Under the pieces are notes generated by a model. The model worked only from the letters and a program-made list of their open reading frames with translations, was not told where the DNA came from and made no database searches. The position numbers and the translations under genes were made by a program. A DNA stretch of 64,000 nucleotides, from NCBI RefSeq assembly GCF_003259845.1, contig NZ_QLMJ01000001.1:186001-250000 (forward strand). The letters run 5' to 3'. Below, piece by piece: positions 16,668-25,246 of the stretch (the first letter of the stretch is position 1; every line of letters begins with the position of its first letter). The stretch is from Actinoplanes lutulentus (GTDB lineage Bacteria; Actinomycetota; Actinomycetes; Mycobacteriales; Micromonosporaceae).

Positions 16668-18032
16668 TCAGGCCTTGGCCACCCGGTAGATCGCTCCGGC
16701 GTAATCGTCGCTGACGTACAGGGCCCCGTCCGGGCCCTGTACGGCCATCACCGGCCGGCCCCAGCGTGACCCGTCCGCACCCTGGAACCCGGTGAGCAGG
16801 GTCTGCTGTTCACCGAGCGTCCCGTCGCGCCAGGCGAAGAACGACACCTCCGGCGGGCGGGGCGGTTCCCGGTTCCACGAACCGTGCACCCCGGCGAACG
16901 CCCCCGGGCCGTACCCGCCGGCCTCGCCGAAGCTGAGGCCCAGCGGCGCGGAGTGCGCGCCGAAACCCTGCTCGGTCGGCGCCAGTTTCGCGCAGTCGAG
17001 TTGGGATCCGTCCGCGTTCATCTGCAGGTCCCGGACGAACGGCCGGTTCGAGTACGCCAGCTTGCCGGCCTTGAGATCGGGGTCCGGGTTGCAGTACGGC
17101 CAGCCGAGCTCACGCCCCGGCGTCAGCTTGGCCAGCTGTTCCATCGGGTGGTCGTTGACGTACTCCTGCATGACCTTGCCCTGGTCGGACGTGCCGTCAC
17201 CGTCGTAGTCGTCGTCGTGCGGGTACGCGACGTTGTCCCGATGGTTGACCGCGGTCCACACCGCACCGTCCGGGTCGATCGCCAGCCCGGTGCCGTTGCG
17301 GACTCCGCGCGCGTACGTCTCCGGTGCGCCCCCGCCCGGCGGGACACGCAGGATCGACGCCCGCTCCGGTGTGCCGTCCCGGTCCTCCTCGGACACGTTT
17401 CCGGTCGAGCCGATCGAGACGTAGACCGCGCCGTCCTTGCCGACCGCAACACTCTTGAGCGCGTGCGCGTAGGCGCCGCCCAGCTCCGGGCTCTTCTCGT
17501 CGGGCAGGCCGTCGGCGACGACCCGCTCGCCGGAGAGCGCGCCGTTCGCATAGGTGAAGCCGTCCACCTGATCACTCTCGGCCAGGTAGAGGGTGTCGCC
17601 GGCGAACGCCAGGCCGTGCGGCTGGGTGAGCCCGCTGACCAGCGTCTTCTGCGCCGGGGCGGCCGTGCTGGTGCCGGGCGTCAGCATCACCACGTCGCCG
17701 GATTTCGGCCGGGAGACGAGCAGCCGGTCGTCCGGTGTCCAGGCGAGCAGCCGGGCGCCCTCCACCCGGGCCCAGACCGTCACGGTCCATCCCGGCGGGG
17801 CGTCCAGCTCGCGTTTCGTGTCGAACGGGGCGGCGGCGGTGCCGGGCATCGTGCGTACCGTCGTGCTCGAAAGCTTGAGAGCCGCCGCCGTCGCCTCCTC
17901 GGTCGCGGCAGACGCCGAAGGCGCGGAGGTGGCGGCGGGGGCCGCCGCCAGAGCGTCCGGTTCGTCCGAGGAACATCCGGTCACACCCAGCACCACGCCA
18001 CCAGCGAGCGCCGCCGCCACGATCCGCTTCAT
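16668..18032 (-). CDS. Lipoprotein, glucose/sorbosone dehydrogenase-like beta-propeller
   Basis: 454 residues with a lipoprotein signal (GVVLGVTGCSS, lipid Cys at 20). A Ser/Ala/Thr-rich linker leads to a six-bladed propeller with repeated blade motifs: LVSGLTQPHGLAFAGDTLYL, GGAYAHALKSVAVGKDGAVY, GVRNGTGLAIDPDGAVWTA, GVHGSWNREPP and GALYVSDDYAGAIYRV. HGSWNR and the HRDN/EL segments are typical of PQQ-type sugar dehydrogenases and TrAA12-like proteins, so it should bind outside the membrane and may oxidise a sugar. Whether PQQ is used cannot be told. It converges on the sigma-partner gene with a one-base gap. Confidence 0.8.
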   Translation of the reverse strand: MKRIVAAALAGGVVLGVTGCSSDEPDALAAAPAATSAPSASAATEEATAAALKLSSTTVRTMPGTAAAPFDTKRELDAPPGWTVTVWARVEGARLLAWTPDDRLLVSRPKSGDVVMLTPGTSTAAPAQKTLVSGLTQPHGLAFAGDTLYLAESDQVDGFTYANGALSGERVVADGLPDEKSPELGGAYAHALKSVAVGKDGAVYVSIGSTGNVSEEDRDGTPERASILRVPPGGGAPETYARGVRNGTGLAIDPDGAVWTAVNHRDNVAYPHDDDYDGDGTSDQGKVMQEYVNDHPMEQLAKLTPGRELGWPYCNPDPDLKAGKLAYSNRPFVRDLQMNADGSQLDCAKLAPTEQGFGAHSAPLGLSFGEAGGYGPGAFAGVHGSWNREPPRPPEVSFFAWRDGTLGEQQTLLTGFQGADGSRWGRPVMAVQGPDGALYVSDDYAGAIYRVAKA

Positions 18033-18055
18033 CGGCCCAGTCTAGATCGGGGTTT

Positions 18056-18994
18056 TCATGCCGAGACGAGTGGTTTCAGCGCCTCGGCGACCTTCGTGAC
18101 CATGCCCGGGCGGTGACCGTTGCGGATCAGGTTGATGGTGATCCCGCCGATGCCCGCGCCGATCACCTTCTCGTGCAGCTGCTCCGCGACCTGCTCGGCG
18201 GTGCCGACGAAGGCGCGGTTGCGGCGGTCCTCGGGGATGAGCTCGCCGAGCTCCTTGGCCTCCGCCTCGTCCTCGCCGACCATGCCCATGACCAGGTAAC
18301 TCGTGGCGAGCGTTGCCGGGTCGCGGCCGATCTCCTCGCAGCGCTCGCGCAGCACGCCGAGCTTGCGGGCCAGGTCGTCGACGTCGCAGATCACGTTCAT
18401 GTGGTCGGCGAAGCGTGCCGCCAGCCGGAACGTCTTCTGCTCGCCGGAGCCGCCGAGCATGACCGGGATGGATTCCCGGACGCGTGGATTGTTCATGGCG
18501 CCGCGGGCGGTGTACCACTTGCCGTCGAGGCTGGCCGGCTCACCCTTCAGCATCGGCGTGATGATGGTGAGCGCCTCCTCGAGGCGCTGGAACCGCTCGC
18601 CGAAGGTGCCGAACTCGAAGCCGTAATCGTGGTGCTCGCGCTCGAACCAGCCGGCGCCGATGCCCAGGATCGCGCGACCGTGCGAGACCACGTCGAGGGT
18701 GGTCACCGTCTTCGCGAGAAGAGCGGGATTACGGTACGTGTTACCGGTGACCAGCGTGGAAAGCTGGATCGTCGAGGTCACCTGGGAGAGCGCGCCGAGG
18801 GTCGTGTACGCCTCGAGCATCGCGTTCTCCGCCGGGCCGATGCCGGGCAGCTGGTACAGGTGGTCCATCACCAGCACGGTGTCGAAACCGGCGGCCTCGG
18901 CCTCCCGGGCCTGCGCGGCCACCGTGTCGAACGTCTGCTCGACCGGACCGGGGTAGGTGAAGTTCGGGATCTGGTATCCGAGTCGGATGCTCAC
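18056..18994 (-). CDS. LLM-class F420-dependent oxidoreductase
   Basis: 312 residues forming one luciferase-like TIM barrel. Visible landmarks are GYQIPNF at the first strand, DTVLVMDHLYQLP, LVTGNTYRNPALLAKTVTTL, GRAILGIGAGWFEREHHDYG and PVMLGGSGEQKTFRLAARFA, all common to F420-dependent oxidoreductases of actinobacteria. It would transfer hydride between reduced F420 and an unknown organic substrate in the cytosol. It starts 80 nt from a divergent TetR regulator, and two operator-like palindromes lie between them, so control by that regulator is likely. Confidence 0.85.
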   Translation of the reverse strand: MSIRLGYQIPNFTYPGPVEQTFDTVAAQAREAEAAGFDTVLVMDHLYQLPGIGPAENAMLEAYTTLGALSQVTSTIQLSTLVTGNTYRNPALLAKTVTTLDVVSHGRAILGIGAGWFEREHHDYGFEFGTFGERFQRLEEALTIITPMLKGEPASLDGKWYTARGAMNNPRVRESIPVMLGGSGEQKTFRLAARFADHMNVICDVDDLARKLGVLRERCEEIGRDPATLATSYLVMGMVGEDEAEAKELGELIPEDRRNRAFVGTAEQVAEQLHEKVIGAGIGGITINLIRNGHRPGMVTKVAEALKPLVSA

Positions 18995-19009
18995 ACTGTC
19001 TCCACTCGA

Positions 19010-19051
19010 TGTAAGAGAGCTCTCACTTGCTAATGTAAGAGGCTACTTACA
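19010..19051. promoter_or_regulatory. Operator-like palindromes between LLM and TetR genes
   Basis: TGTAAG/CTTACA form an 18-bp near-perfect palindrome at 19034-19051. A second related site begins with the same TGTAAGAG at 19010 and contains the 10-bp palindrome GAGAGCTCTC. Two spaced copies in an 80-nt divergent promoter fit binding by the adjacent TetR protein. Confidence 0.6.
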
Positions 19052-19074
19052 CGAGCGCAAGCGAGGAGGCCGAC

Positions 19075-19665
19075 ATGTCGCCGGGCCGGAGCTACCACCA
19101 TGGTGACCTGCGCGCGGCGCTGATCGAGGCCAGTTTCGAGGTACTGGCCGAGAATGGTCTGCGGCGTTTCTCGGTGGCCGCCGTGGCCCGCCGGCTGCAG
19201 GTCAGCTCGGCCGCGCCGTACCGGCATTTCCCGGACCGCGACCACCTGCTCAGCGCGGTCTCCGCGGCCGCCGCCCGCGACCTGCGCGACGCCATCGGCA
19301 GTGCGGCCGACGCGGCCGGCCCCGACCCGGCGGACCGGCTCGCCGCGGCGGCCGGCGCGTACGTCCGATACGTCACCCGTACCGGCGCCGGGTTCCACGT
19401 CATCTTCGCCACCGAGCTGTACGAGGTGGCCGACGATGCCCGCCGCGAACAGACCCGGGCACTCATGTCCACGCTGCTCGATCTCGCGGCGGCCACCCAC
19501 ACCGGATCGCACGAGGACGTCATGCTGCTCGTGGAGGCGACGATCGCGGTGGCGCACGGGTACACGTCGCTGTTCGCGGACGGCTTCTTCGCCCGCAACG
19601 CCCGGACCGCGGACGACATCGCGAACCGCGCGGTCGAAGCGGCACATGCTCTCACTACGGATTGA
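19075..19665 (+). CDS. TetR/AcrR family regulator
   Basis: 196 residues. The N-terminal 60 residues are a TetR helix-turn-helix: YHHGDLRAALIEASFEVLAE, FSVAAVARRLQVSSAAPYRH and FPDRDHLLSAVSA. The C-terminal part is an all-helical ligand-binding and dimer domain (PDPADRLAAAAGAYVRYVTR onward). GCGAGGAGG precedes the ATG at good distance. It is divergent from the LLM oxidoreductase gene and probably represses both genes through the palindromes between them. The ligand is unknown. Confidence 0.87.
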   Translation: MSPGRSYHHGDLRAALIEASFEVLAENGLRRFSVAAVARRLQVSSAAPYRHFPDRDHLLSAVSAAAARDLRDAIGSAADAAGPDPADRLAAAAGAYVRYVTRTGAGFHVIFATELYEVADDARREQTRALMSTLLDLAAATHTGSHEDVMLLVEATIAVAHGYTSLFADGFFARNARTADDIANRAVEAAHALTTD

Positions 19666-19721
19666 ACCTTGTACGCTCCGTCGCCGTACCTTCCACGGAG
19701 GATCACGGCGAAGGGGCGCAC

Positions 19722-20822
19722 GTGGAACGGATGAACCACCCTGAGGATGAGCCCTCTCTGCGGATCGCCGGATATGTTCCGGGGCACGCCGAGGGGTCGA
19801 TGGATCCGCAGACAGCGGGCATCAACTGGCCGGACATCGGTGACTACTGGCCCGATGCGCCGCAGCGACGCATGTCTGCCGCCGAGGCGCGCAAATCCGC
19901 CGAACGCCAGGCCGCCTCCCGCATCCTGCCGCCCGCCCTCCCGTTGCCGCCCAGCCCGGTGTCGTCGCCTCCCGCGAACCCCGATCGCCGGCGGCCGGCG
20001 CTGCTCATCGGCGTGCTCGCGCTGCTGATCGTCGGTGGCACGGCCCTGGCGGTGCGACCGCTGGCCCGGCAGGACGAGCAACAGCACGCGCGGATCCCGG
20101 CGGCGGCTCCGCCGCTGATCGTCCCTTCCACCGTCGCGCCGACCGCCGCCGTTCCCGTCGAGCCCGCCCCCTCGGTTGTGCCGTCCGCCCCGGTGTCTTC
20201 TCGCCCCGCTCGCACCACGACCGCGCCGGCCCCTCCCGCGCCGCCCTCGATCGACGCCGCTCGCTTCGAGTTGACCACCGGGGTCACCGAGCTGACCGTG
20301 CGCCTCACCTCCCTCGACGACGCGAACTTCCGGGTCAGCACCCCCGACGACTCCGGCCTCGACGTCGAGACCAGCTTCGAAGATGACGTTCTGAGCGTCT
20401 CCACGACATCGACCGGATCCGGTTCCGGCAAGCTGAAAGTGCTGCTCAGCGACCGGATCGTCTGGCATCTGCGAATGTCCGCCGGGGTCCATCAGGCCAC
20501 ATTCGACACTTCTGCCGGTACGGTGAGCAGGGTCGACCTGGACGGCGGCGCTCAGCAGATCGACGTCGCGCTTGGCCGGCTCGCGGATACCGTGCCGATC
20601 CGGATGACCGGCGGCGTGCACACCTGGCGGATCACCACGGCCGCGAAGGTGCCGGCGCGCATCCGGGTGGGCAGCGGGGCGGGCGACGTCGCGGTGTACG
20701 GCCGGCACGAGGGAGGTGTCGGCGCCGGCGTGACGGTCCGCTCCGGCGACCTCGACGACCGCGCCGGCCTGGACATCGACGCTCAGGCGGGGATGCACTC
20801 ACTGGAGATCAGCAAGGACTGA
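19722..20822 (+). CDS. Single-pass membrane protein with Pro/Ala-rich linker
   Basis: About 366 residues from GTG 19722, which has AAGGGG five bases upstream; a longer frame begins at a TTG inside the TetR gene end and is less likely. A polar N-terminus of about 95 residues is followed by one membrane helix (PALLIGVLALLIVGGTALAV), a Pro/Ala/Thr/Val-rich stretch, and an extracytoplasmic C-terminal domain of about 180 residues. That domain is beta-rich with repeating Asp/Gly turns (FRVSTPDDSGLDVETSF, VSRVDLDGGAQQIDVALG). No family is recognised. The shape suggests a surface protein whose tail folds as a beta-solenoid-like adhesin domain. Confidence 0.6.
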   Translation: MERMNHPEDEPSLRIAGYVPGHAEGSMDPQTAGINWPDIGDYWPDAPQRRMSAAEARKSAERQAASRILPPALPLPPSPVSSPPANPDRRRPALLIGVLALLIVGGTALAVRPLARQDEQQHARIPAAAPPLIVPSTVAPTAAVPVEPAPSVVPSAPVSSRPARTTTAPAPPAPPSIDAARFELTTGVTELTVRLTSLDDANFRVSTPDDSGLDVETSFEDDVLSVSTTSTGSGSGKLKVLLSDRIVWHLRMSAGVHQATFDTSAGTVSRVDLDGGAQQIDVALGRLADTVPIRMTGGVHTWRITTAAKVPARIRVGSGAGDVAVYGRHEGGVGAGVTVRSGDLDDRAGLDIDAQAGMHSLEISKD

Positions 20823-20876
20823 GCCCTTCACAGTGCCCTCGTTTGCCATGGCCGGGGCAGACGAAAGGATCATGCT

Positions 20877-21860
20877 GTGCCTGCTGCTGAGTCCCGGCCC
20901 CTGCGCGTCCTCTCCGGCAGCCGGGTCGGGCCCGTCGACGCCGGCGCCGTACCGCGCTTCGCCGGACCCGCCACGTTCGCCCGGCTCCCCCGCATCGACG
21001 AGGTCTCCGACGTCGACGTCGCCGTGATGGGCGTGCCCTTCGACTCCGGGGTCAGTTACCGCCCCGGCGCCCGGTTCGGCCCGGCGCACGTACGGGAGTC
21101 GTCGCGGCTGTTACGCCCGTACAACCCGGCGCTGGATGTCGAGCCGTTCGGGCGGCTCCAGGTGGTCGACGCCGGTGACCTCGCGGTGAACCCGTTCTTC
21201 CTGGACGACGCGATCACCGCGATCGAACGCGGGGCGCACGGGATGTTGGAACGCGCCGACCGGCTGCTCACGGTCGGTGGCGACCACACCATCGCACTGC
21301 CGGTGCTGCGAGCCATGGCGCACCGGCACGGGCCGATCGCGGTGGTGCACTTCGACGCGCATCTGGACACCTGGGATTCGTACTTCGGCGCCGCGTACAC
21401 CCACGGCACCCCGTTCCGGCGGGCCGCCGAGGAAGGGCTTCTCGACGGGTCCGGTTGTCTGCACGTCGGCACCCGGGGACCGCTGTACTCCAGCAAGGAT
21501 CTGACCGACGACGTCGAACTCGGCTTCCAGATCGTGCACAGCCACGAGATGGACGACATCGGCGTACGCGGGGTGATCGAGCGAATCGTGGAGCGGGTCC
21601 GGGATCGGCCGGTCTACGTGTCGGTCGACATCGACGTGCTGGACCCGGCGTTCGCACCGGGCACCGGCACACCCGAGGCCGGCGGGCTGACCAGCCGGGA
21701 ACTGCTGGCGATCCTGCGGTCGTTCGCCGGGCTGAACCTGGTCGGCGGGGACATCGTCGAGGTCGCGCCCGCGTACGACCACGCGGAGATCACCGGGATA
21801 GCGGCGGCGCACGCCGGTTACGAGCTGCTCTCCGCGATGGCCGTCATCGGGAGGCCATGA
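20877..21860 (+). CDS. speB: Agmatinase / ureohydrolase
   Basis: 327 residues of the arginase/agmatinase family. All metal ligands of the binuclear Mn centre can be seen: [17 protein letters not shown] (Asp, His, Asp) and [36 protein letters not shown] is the family's N-terminal signature. It would hydrolyse agmatine, or a related guanidino compound, to urea and an amine such as putrescine. The GTG at 20877 follows AAAGGAT. Its 3' end overlaps the convergent PilZ gene by 17 bases. Specificity between agmatine and guanidinobutyrate cannot be decided from sequence. Confidence 0.88.
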   Translation: MPAAESRPLRVLSGSRVGPVDAGAVPRFAGPATFARLPRIDEVSDVDVAVMGVPFDSGVSYRPGARFGPAHVRESSRLLRPYNPALDVEPFGRLQVVDAGDLAVNPFFLDDAITAIERGAHGMLERADRLLTVGGDHTIALPVLRAMAHRHGPIAVVHFDAHLDTWDSYFGAAYTHGTPFRRAAEEGLLDGSGCLHVGTRGPLYSSKDLTDDVELGFQIVHSHEMDDIGVRGVIERIVERVRDRPVYVSVDIDVLDPAFAPGTGTPEAGGLTSRELLAILRSFAGLNLVGGDIVEVAPAYDHAEITGIAAAHAGYELLSAMAVIGRP

Positions 21861-22425
21861 ACGCCGCCAATGCGTCGGCGGCGCCCGGCTCGACCCATTC
21901 GAACGTGCCGCGCAGCAGGTCGGCGCGCTGATCGACGACGGTGACCGCGGCGGTCATCTCGCCCCACGGCATGCTCAGGTGCAGCAGCAGGCGCTCGATG
22001 CCGTACGGCAGGGACGGCACGTCGGCCCGCATCAGCAGCCCGTCCGACGAGATGTCCTCGACCCGGCCGGCCAGCGAGACCAGCCGGCGGCTCTCCGCCG
22101 TCACCACCTGGGCGGTGCCGTCCGCCGGGAACGGGCCGGACTGCCGGACCGAGGTACGCCGCTGCACCACCCCGGCCGGTGCGTCGCCGATGACCCGGAG
22201 CAGGTCGTCGCGCATCTCGCCCTCGACCCACGTGACGCCGGCGCTGGTGACGAGTTCGAGGACGCCGATACGGCGTACCCCAGGGCCGTCCAGGCTCAGC
22301 ACCGGGATCGGTGGCAGCTCCTCGACGAAGGCCGCCTTCACCTCGGCGAGGGTGACCAGGACGATGGCTTCCGAACCGGGGCAGCGGAGGGTGAGGCTGC
22401 TCCCCGCCGGCACGGTGATTGTCAC
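21844..22425 (-). CDS. PilZ domain protein
   Basis: 193 residues. The C-terminal half is a PilZ-type barrel with the c-di-GMP contact motifs QRRTSVR (Arg-rich, about residue 88) and [11 protein letters not shown] (the D/NxSxxG motif). The N-terminal half is a smaller YcgR-N-like beta domain. PilZ proteins bind cyclic di-GMP and pass the signal on through partner contacts. The GTG start lies 10 nt after the histidine kinase stop, so response regulator, kinase and PilZ are probably one operon. Confidence 0.78.
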   Translation of the reverse strand: MTITVPAGSSLTLRCPGSEAIVLVTLAEVKAAFVEELPPIPVLSLDGPGVRRIGVLELVTSAGVTWVEGEMRDDLLRVIGDAPAGVVQRRTSVRQSGPFPADGTAQVVTAESRRLVSLAGRVEDISSDGLLMRADVPSLPYGIERLLLHLSMPWGEMTAAVTVVDQRADLLRGTFEWVEPGAADALAAFMASR

Positions 22426-22435
22426 TAAACGGACA

Positions 22436-23530
22436 TTACCCGACCTGGTCGGCGAGGATGGGTAACTTCATCCGCACCTGGAAGCCACCGCCCTCGACGG
22501 GACCGGACTCGAAGCTGCCGTGCAGGATCTCGGCACGCTCCTGGAGGCCGACCAGTCCCTGACGGGCGCCGGGCAGCGGCAGCGAGGGCCGTGACGGCGC
22601 GGTGTTGGTCACCGTCACGCCGACGTCGTTGCCGTCCTGCCACAACTCCACGGTCGCCGACGCACCCGGAGCGTGTTTGCGGACGTTGGTGAGGGCCTCT
22701 TGGACCGTACGGTAGATGGCGCGCTGTGAAGGCGTACCCACGCTGAGGGCGAGGTCGCCGCTCAGGGTGACCGAGATGCCGCTGTTCGCGACCAGCGTGC
22801 GCAGGTCGGCGAGGGTGGGTTGCGGCGCGAGTTCGGTGGTGTCGTCGCCGGACGCGCGCAGCAGCGTCACCATGGTCCGCAGCTCGTCGAGGGTGCCGAC
22901 GCTCAGCGAGCGGATCACCCGCGCCGCCTCCCGGGTGCGATCGTCACCGGCCGCGACCTGCAACGCGCCCGCCTGCACGGCGATCAGGCTGACCTGGTGC
23001 GACACCACGTCGTGCATCTCCCGGGCCAGCTGGGCGCGCTCGCTGGCCAGGATCGCCTGAGCGTGCAGAACGCGCTCGTGCTCCTTGGCGTCCTCGATCT
23101 CCACGAGCCGCTGCCGTAGCTCCTGCCGGGTCTGCACGAGCTGGCCGAGCACCACCGGGAACGCCGAGGTCGCCAGGGTGTAACCGAAATAGATCAGGGT
23201 GCCGGCCAGGTCGCCGGGGTCCTCGTCGAGCGGCGACGGAATCGCGCCGATCACCGCGGACACCGCGACGCAGGCGATCAGCAGGCGGCGGTCGCGGGAG
23301 CGGACGGCCAGGGCGTACAGCGCGGCGAACGGCGCGACCAGCGCACCCTGAACCAGCGCGGCCGGCAGGGTGAGCACGACGACGAGCAGCGGGAACCGGC
23401 GGCGCAGCGCGAGAGCCGCACAGCCGAGAACGGCGACGGCGATGCCGAGAGGTTTGCCGGTGAGCGGGTTGAACCAGATATCGAGCCCGGCGAGGGCGAT
23501 CAGACCGATATCGATCAGAATTTTCTTCAC
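22436..23530 (-). CDS. HisKA_3 sensor histidine kinase
   Basis: 364 residues from a GTG overlapping the response regulator stop by four bases. The N-terminal 140 residues hold about four to five membrane segments (ILIDIGLIALAGLDIWF, GIAVAVLGCAALAL, FPLLVVVLTLPAALVQGALV and others) with little outside the membrane. Then come a coiled linker and REMHDVVSHQVSLI with the phospho-His, the N-box EALTNVRKHA and the G-box GLVGLQERAEIL. This is the NarX/DesK-type layout; the signal is probably sensed in the membrane. It pairs with the adjacent NarL regulator. Confidence 0.9.
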   Translation of the reverse strand: MKKILIDIGLIALAGLDIWFNPLTGKPLGIAVAVLGCAALALRRRFPLLVVVLTLPAALVQGALVAPFAALYALAVRSRDRRLLIACVAVSAVIGAIPSPLDEDPGDLAGTLIYFGYTLATSAFPVVLGQLVQTRQELRQRLVEIEDAKEHERVLHAQAILASERAQLAREMHDVVSHQVSLIAVQAGALQVAAGDDRTREAARVIRSLSVGTLDELRTMVTLLRASGDDTTELAPQPTLADLRTLVANSGISVTLSGDLALSVGTPSQRAIYRTVQEALTNVRKHAPGASATVELWQDGNDVGVTVTNTAPSRPSLPLPGARQGLVGLQERAEILHGSFESGPVEGGGFQVRMKLPILADQVG

Positions 23531-24183
23531 GGCTTTTCGACTTTTTCAGCTTTTTGTGCTTTTTGGGCGAGCAGTGCGGCTTGCACCCGGCCGGACACCC
23601 GCAGCTTCTCCAGGACCACGCTCACATGGTCACGCACGGTGCCGGTGCCGAGATGCAGGCGCACCCCGATCTCCGCGTTCGACAAACCCTGCGCCAGCAG
23701 CCGCAACACGTCACGCTCCGGCTCGGAGAGCCGTCCCATCCGGTCACCACCGTCGGTGGTCGCGCTCGCGGGCAAGTTGCGCAACAGCGTCCGCGACGCC
23801 TTCGGCGCCAGGACCACACCACCCCCAGCGAGGGTACGCACGAACTGCGCGAGCTGCTCGGGATCAGTGTCCTTGAGAAGGAACCCGGCAGCCCCGCGGT
23901 CGAGGGCCGCCACCACGTATTCGTCCGCGTCGAACGTCGTCAGCATCGCCACGGCCGGCGGATCGTCGAAGGCACGGATGTGACCCAGGATCGTGAGGCC
24001 GTCGACGTCCGGCATCCGGATGTCGAGGAGCACCACGTCCGGCCGGTGCTCACGGATCACGTCGAGCGCTTCGCCACCGGTCGCGGTCGCGACGACGGCG
24101 AGGTCGGGGGCCGCGCTCAGGATCAGGTCGAAACCGGAGCGGACCAGCGCCTCGTCGTCGACCACGACCACCCGGATCACCAT
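23527..24183 (-). CDS. NarL/LuxR-type response regulator
   Basis: 218 residues. The receiver domain shows RVVVVDDEALVR with the acidic pair and VVLLDIRMPDVDG with the phospho-Asp near residue 54. The C-terminal LuxR helix-turn-helix reads LSEPERDVLRLLAQGLSNAE, followed by IGVRLHLGTGTVRDHV. It ends in an unusual Lys/Glu/Ala tail (QKAQKAEKVEKP). It is the first gene of the operon with the HisKA_3 kinase and the PilZ protein, and lies divergent from the gene at 24292 with 108 nt between them. Confidence 0.92.
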   Translation of the reverse strand: MVIRVVVVDDEALVRSGFDLILSAAPDLAVVATATGGEALDVIREHRPDVVLLDIRMPDVDGLTILGHIRAFDDPPAVAMLTTFDADEYVVAALDRGAAGFLLKDTDPEQLAQFVRTLAGGGVVLAPKASRTLLRNLPASATTDGGDRMGRLSEPERDVLRLLAQGLSNAEIGVRLHLGTGTVRDHVSVVLEKLRVSGRVQAALLAQKAQKAEKVEKP

Positions 24184-24291
24184 TCGATCTTAATTGGGCG
24201 TGGTCGGCACGGGATAAACCGGTCGAGTGATGTGGCACGAGGGTGTTACTTTTCCGCCCTGTCGTGCTTTTCGGCTCCGTTAGGGGGCATC

Positions 24292-25023
24292 GTGCCGAAG
24301 CTCAACCAGATCATCGCCGTGGAGAAGGGCGTCAAGAGCAAGTCGTTCGCCGACTTGAGCGACGCCCACCACGCCGTGCAGAAGACCGGGCCGCTCGCCG
24401 GCATCTCCCGGACGTACCAGCCGAAGGACGAAGAGGGCGAGCAGCTGCCCGCCGAGTCGACGCGGGTGCAGATCAAGGGTGAGGAGATCCTGCGGGACGT
24501 GGCGACCACGCTCACCCGGCTCTTCGACGTGACCGCGACGAAGGACTGGACGAACTGCGTGGCCCGCGCCGACGTGGTGGTCGACGGCCGCACCATCGCC
24601 GCCCAGGTTCCGGTGACCTACCTGCTGTTCCTCGAAAAGCAGCTCGTCGACATGCACACTTTTGTGAAGAAGCTGCCGGTCCTCGACGCCGCCGAGTCGT
24701 GGCAGCGTGACGACTCCACGGACAGCTGGCGTACCGAACCGGTGCGGACCAACCGCACCAAGAAGGTGCCCCGTAACCACGTGAAGGCCGAAGCGACTGA
24801 GAAGCACCCGGCGCAGGTCGAGGTGTACTACGAGGACGTCACGGTCGGGTACTGGACGACGGTGAAGTTCTCCGGTGCACTGCCGGCCCGGCGGGTCAAC
24901 GAGCTGCTGGAACGGGTGCTCGCGCTGCAGACGGCGGTGAAGTTCGCCCGCGAGGAGGCGAACAACACCGAGGCTGTGGACCAGCGGGTGGGCGCGGCTG
25001 TCTTCGGTTATCTCTTCGGGTAA
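24292..25023 (+). CDS. Conserved-looking protein upstream of permuted tRNA-like genes
   Basis: 243 residues from GTG 24292, with AGGGGG eight bases upstream. I cannot name the family with confidence. It is soluble, with no signal peptide or membrane helix, and highly charged. Notable segments are LNQIIAVEKGVKSKSFADL, GISRTYQPKDEEGEQLPAES, DVTATKDWTNCVARADVVVD, VPVTYLLFLEKQLVDMHTFV, KKVPRNHVKAEATEKHPAQV and NELLERVLALQTAVKFAREE. The composition, with many conserved-looking Lys, Trp and Asp, suggests a real and constrained protein. It is followed within about 100 nt, on the same strand, by two tRNA-like genes and a terminator, so the protein and RNAs may be co-transcribed. A link to RNA processing is inferred from position only. 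Confidence 0.7.
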   Translation: MPKLNQIIAVEKGVKSKSFADLSDAHHAVQKTGPLAGISRTYQPKDEEGEQLPAESTRVQIKGEEILRDVATTLTRLFDVTATKDWTNCVARADVVVDGRTIAAQVPVTYLLFLEKQLVDMHTFVKKLPVLDAAESWQRDDSTDSWRTEPVRTNRTKKVPRNHVKAEATEKHPAQVEVYYEDVTVGYWTTVKFSGALPARRVNELLERVLALQTAVKFAREEANNTEAVDQRVGAAVFGYLFG

Positions 25024-25124
25024 CCGGTCTTCGGTTACCGTCATGGATTCCCCCGTGGGAGCGCGGGGGTGCGCGGCGTTTCGGCGTTTACGTCGGGGTG
25101 GCCGCGTGAAGCTGACAGCTCAGG

Positions 25125-25227
25125 CTGAAACTGATCGCTCCGGTCCCAGTGCGGGTTCGAGTCCCGCTCCCCGCACCATCCACGCGGGGGTAGCCCAACT
25201 GGCAGAGGCAGCCGGACTAAATTTCAG
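25125..25227 (+). tRNA. Permuted tRNA-like gene 1
   Basis: The halves are in reverse order. The 3' half comes first: position 38 plus anticodon-stem strand (TCCGGT, 25139-25144), variable loop CCCAGT, T-arm GCGGG-TTCGAGT-CCCGC (25151-25167), acceptor TCCCCGC (25168-25174), A and encoded CCA (25175-25178). After 5 nt the 5' half follows: acceptor GCGGGGG (25184-25190), TA, D-arm with GCC/GGC stem and GG loop, anticodon strand GCCGG (25211-25215) and ACTAAA (25216-25221). All 7 acceptor and 5 anticodon pairs form, two of them G-T wobbles. The joined molecule has 78 nt and a loop reading UAA at 34-36, with an unusual C33. CTGAAA (25125-25130) and TTTCAG (25222-25227) add a 6-bp helix beyond the junction, which falls at the usual 37/38 intron position. 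Expression and charging are unknown. Confidence 0.65.
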
Positions 25228-25246
25228 ATTCTCGCTCCAATGTCAG

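Noticed and set aside
25063..25178. A normal-order tRNA using GCGGGGG at 25063 as 5' acceptor strand
   Set aside because: The acceptor and T-arm pair, but 81 nt lie between them with no D-arm or anticodon arm of normal form; the identical GCGGGGG at 25184 is followed at once by a canonical D-arm.
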